Position numbers and translations under genes: made by a program. A stretch of 64,000 nucleotides of DNA from Otis tarda. Its lineage: Eukaryota > Chordata > Aves > Otidiformes > Otididae. The notes below the pieces were generated by a model. The model did no database searches, was not told the origin of the DNA, and worked only from the letters and a program-made list of their open reading frames with translations. The stretch spans positions 69,866,463 to 69,930,462 of the forward strand of contig CM048554.1 of assembly GCA_026413225.1 (NCBI GenBank), read 5' to 3'. Position 1 is the first letter of the stretch. The number at the start of each line of letters is the position of its first letter. Below are positions 62,286 through 64,000 of this stretch, piece by piece.

Positions 62286-64000
62286 GTTCTGAACAAGCCA
62301 AACACTGATGAAAAATATAAAATCCCAGAGGTTACTTGAGGTCTTTTTAGCTGATACTTTCCAAAAACACTTCACTTTCCAAAGCTATGCTATTCTTGAA
62401 GTTTGTCAGCAGCCAAAGCAACTAATGTGACGACAAACTTCTCAAACTAAATAAAAAACTGATTTGCAGGTAGATGTTTATATTTACCCTATGTAATGTA
62501 CTCAAGCTGCTTGGCTTGCTGGAAAACACTCATCTTTCCATCACAAGTGACTGCCGAAAATGTGCACAGCTAACTGCCCCTAAACAAAAGCTTACCTTAC
62601 TTGAAAACACTGAAGCTTCTTGCATCGCACTCTCTGAATCAGGATTTACAAAACACAGCCACTGCCAAACTGTCTGCACCACACTGAACAGGCTCTGTTC
62701 CCAAAGGCTGAGAATGAGCTGCTCCTCCAGTTCTGCCTCAAAACCCACCTGCAAGCCCTGCTTTTCCGAAATGTCACAGAGGGCAACACAGGCAGCTCAC
62801 AGACCAGTGAAAGCCTGCAACACTCAGATTAACTCCATTCATTAACAAAATCTCTAGGAAATAAGTTCAATTTCCATTTCAAGACTGACTGTTTACTGCT
62901 AAACTCTTAGCTCTACCAACCTAATAAAGGGCAGTTGCACCTGAAAGTACGTCTTTTCTGAATACAGCATTGTTTAACAAGATACTGCTGTTGCATATGT
63001 AACATCTTCAACTGTTTGTAGCTACAGTTTGCAAAATGTTTATTGTTCTACTGTTAAAACGTTATTCAAATTGCAGCATCTAAGTCCAAAGCAGTATACT
63101 GAAACCGTGTAATCTAATTTTTACAGACAGATTAATAATGTGCAAAAAAAGATTCTACTTCCCATTCCTTACTTTTTACTTTTCTGTCTTGGCCACCTTC
63201 TGATTTGCAGCCCTTTCCTACAGCATGGCTTAAATTTTCTGCTTTCTTATATTACTGTCACTCCAATGTTAGTGGTTGATGCTAATAGGAGAGTTAAATC
63301 CCCAGTACAGGGACAACGCCATATGGTAGGCCTGAACAGGCTTAATGGAAGGGAGAGATACCTTGCTGGCTGTCTCTTGCTTCCCATCCATTAGCACCAT
63401 ACACTCCACCATGCCATGGCATCTGGCACATACATGCTATTAGTCACACAACCGTGCAAGCATCATCCACTTTTCAGTCATCCTACAGCTGCAAATGCCC
63501 CTGCTGTGACCACCATGTGTACCTCAAGAGGAGCCTGAAAATACAGAACTCCTTACTTCAGTGAGAATATCATTAAACAGTAAACCTTAAAGAAGCTTCT
63601 ACTCCTACTTAACTGAACAGTAAAGAGTCATCCCTCAGCACCTAAGAAAAGTGACATATGACGAGCTGAAGCAAAATCAGAGCCAATGTTAATATAAGTA
63701 GACGTGGCCTTTTCCAATCTGTCCATTCACAAAGGGATGCAATTGTTGAAAGTATCTGGACAGCATGTCACAAAGCTCTCGCGTCTCTACAAAAATAGTT
63801 TAAGCAAGAAAAATCTTCTTTTAGGTATTAACAGGTGTGGAGTCACAGCAAGAGACAAATACAGACCCAAAGTGTACAACATTTGCTAGACATAAGGTAG
63901 TTTCAACTGCCAATTAACAGAACTGCATCGAAATCTAAAAAGAATGTGTCAAATGTGTGTGCCTATGTCTCTGTACAAAAATCATTATGACTCAAATATC
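62286..64000 (-). other. CLVS2: Presumed CLVS2 intron, continued to window end
   Basis: No exon or clear repeat. The plus-strand frame at 62474-62845 (123 codons) contains a short nucleotide stretch at about 62740-62775 faintly like an old LINE C terminus; support is too weak to annotate. Confidence 0.45.

Noticed and set aside
52579-64000. Upstream CLVS2 exons
   Set aside because: No segment encodes the expected preceding CRAL-TRIO residues on the minus strand, so they must be outside the window.

Overview
The window reads as vertebrate nuclear DNA from a bird. It is AT-rich, contains no bacterial-style gene packing, and its interspersed repeats are of avian type: several CR1 LINE copies with the usual 3' end (…CCTTCCAACTCTAACC, then TTCTATGATTCTA repeats) and one solo LTR of the ERVL-like class found in many bird genomes. 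The species cannot be named from the sequence alone.

Only one protein-coding gene is securely recognised. The last three coding exons of CLVS2 (clavesin-2, a CRAL-TRIO lipid-binding protein of neuronal clathrin-coated vesicles and endosomes) lie on the minus strand at 52578-52468, 49486-49266 and 45535-45448. They join in frame with GT/AG splice sites and encode about 139 C-terminal residues ending in LLSLD-stop. The earlier exons are not in the window, so the gene enters from beyond 64000 and 52579-64000 is read as its long upstream intron. A candidate polyadenylation signal lies about 205 bp past the stop.

Layout: 1-45 kb is gene-poor and lies downstream of CLVS2. It holds CR1 copies at about 780-1331 (+), 3145-3632 (-, internally deleted, with a TAGAA microsatellite at its 3' end), 9860-10560 (+, old), 10690-11450 (+, young), 14185-14360 (-) and 17132-17178 (+, stub). 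A cluster of very old CR1-type fossils lies at 20.2-25.5 kb in mixed orientations. A complete solo LTR spans 28851-30001 and is flanked by a 5-bp CCTTC duplication. Another old CR1 lies at 61965-62285 (+), inside the presumed CLVS2 intron. The remainder is unannotated single-copy-looking DNA with simple repeats and a few short palindromes.

I found no tRNA, rRNA, CRISPR array or gene cluster, and nothing that supports an unknown multi-gene system. The most useful leads are the CLVS2 exons, the solo LTR with its promoter and poly(A) signals, a small GC-richer TATA-containing patch at 18.3-18.9 kb, a 75-codon hydrophobic ORF at 41.3-41.5 kb, a 175-codon ORF at 53.3-53.9 kb, and a compound perfect palindrome at 4081-4122. 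Repeat family assignments rest on recalled consensus patterns and boundaries are approximate unless a terminal motif is stated.
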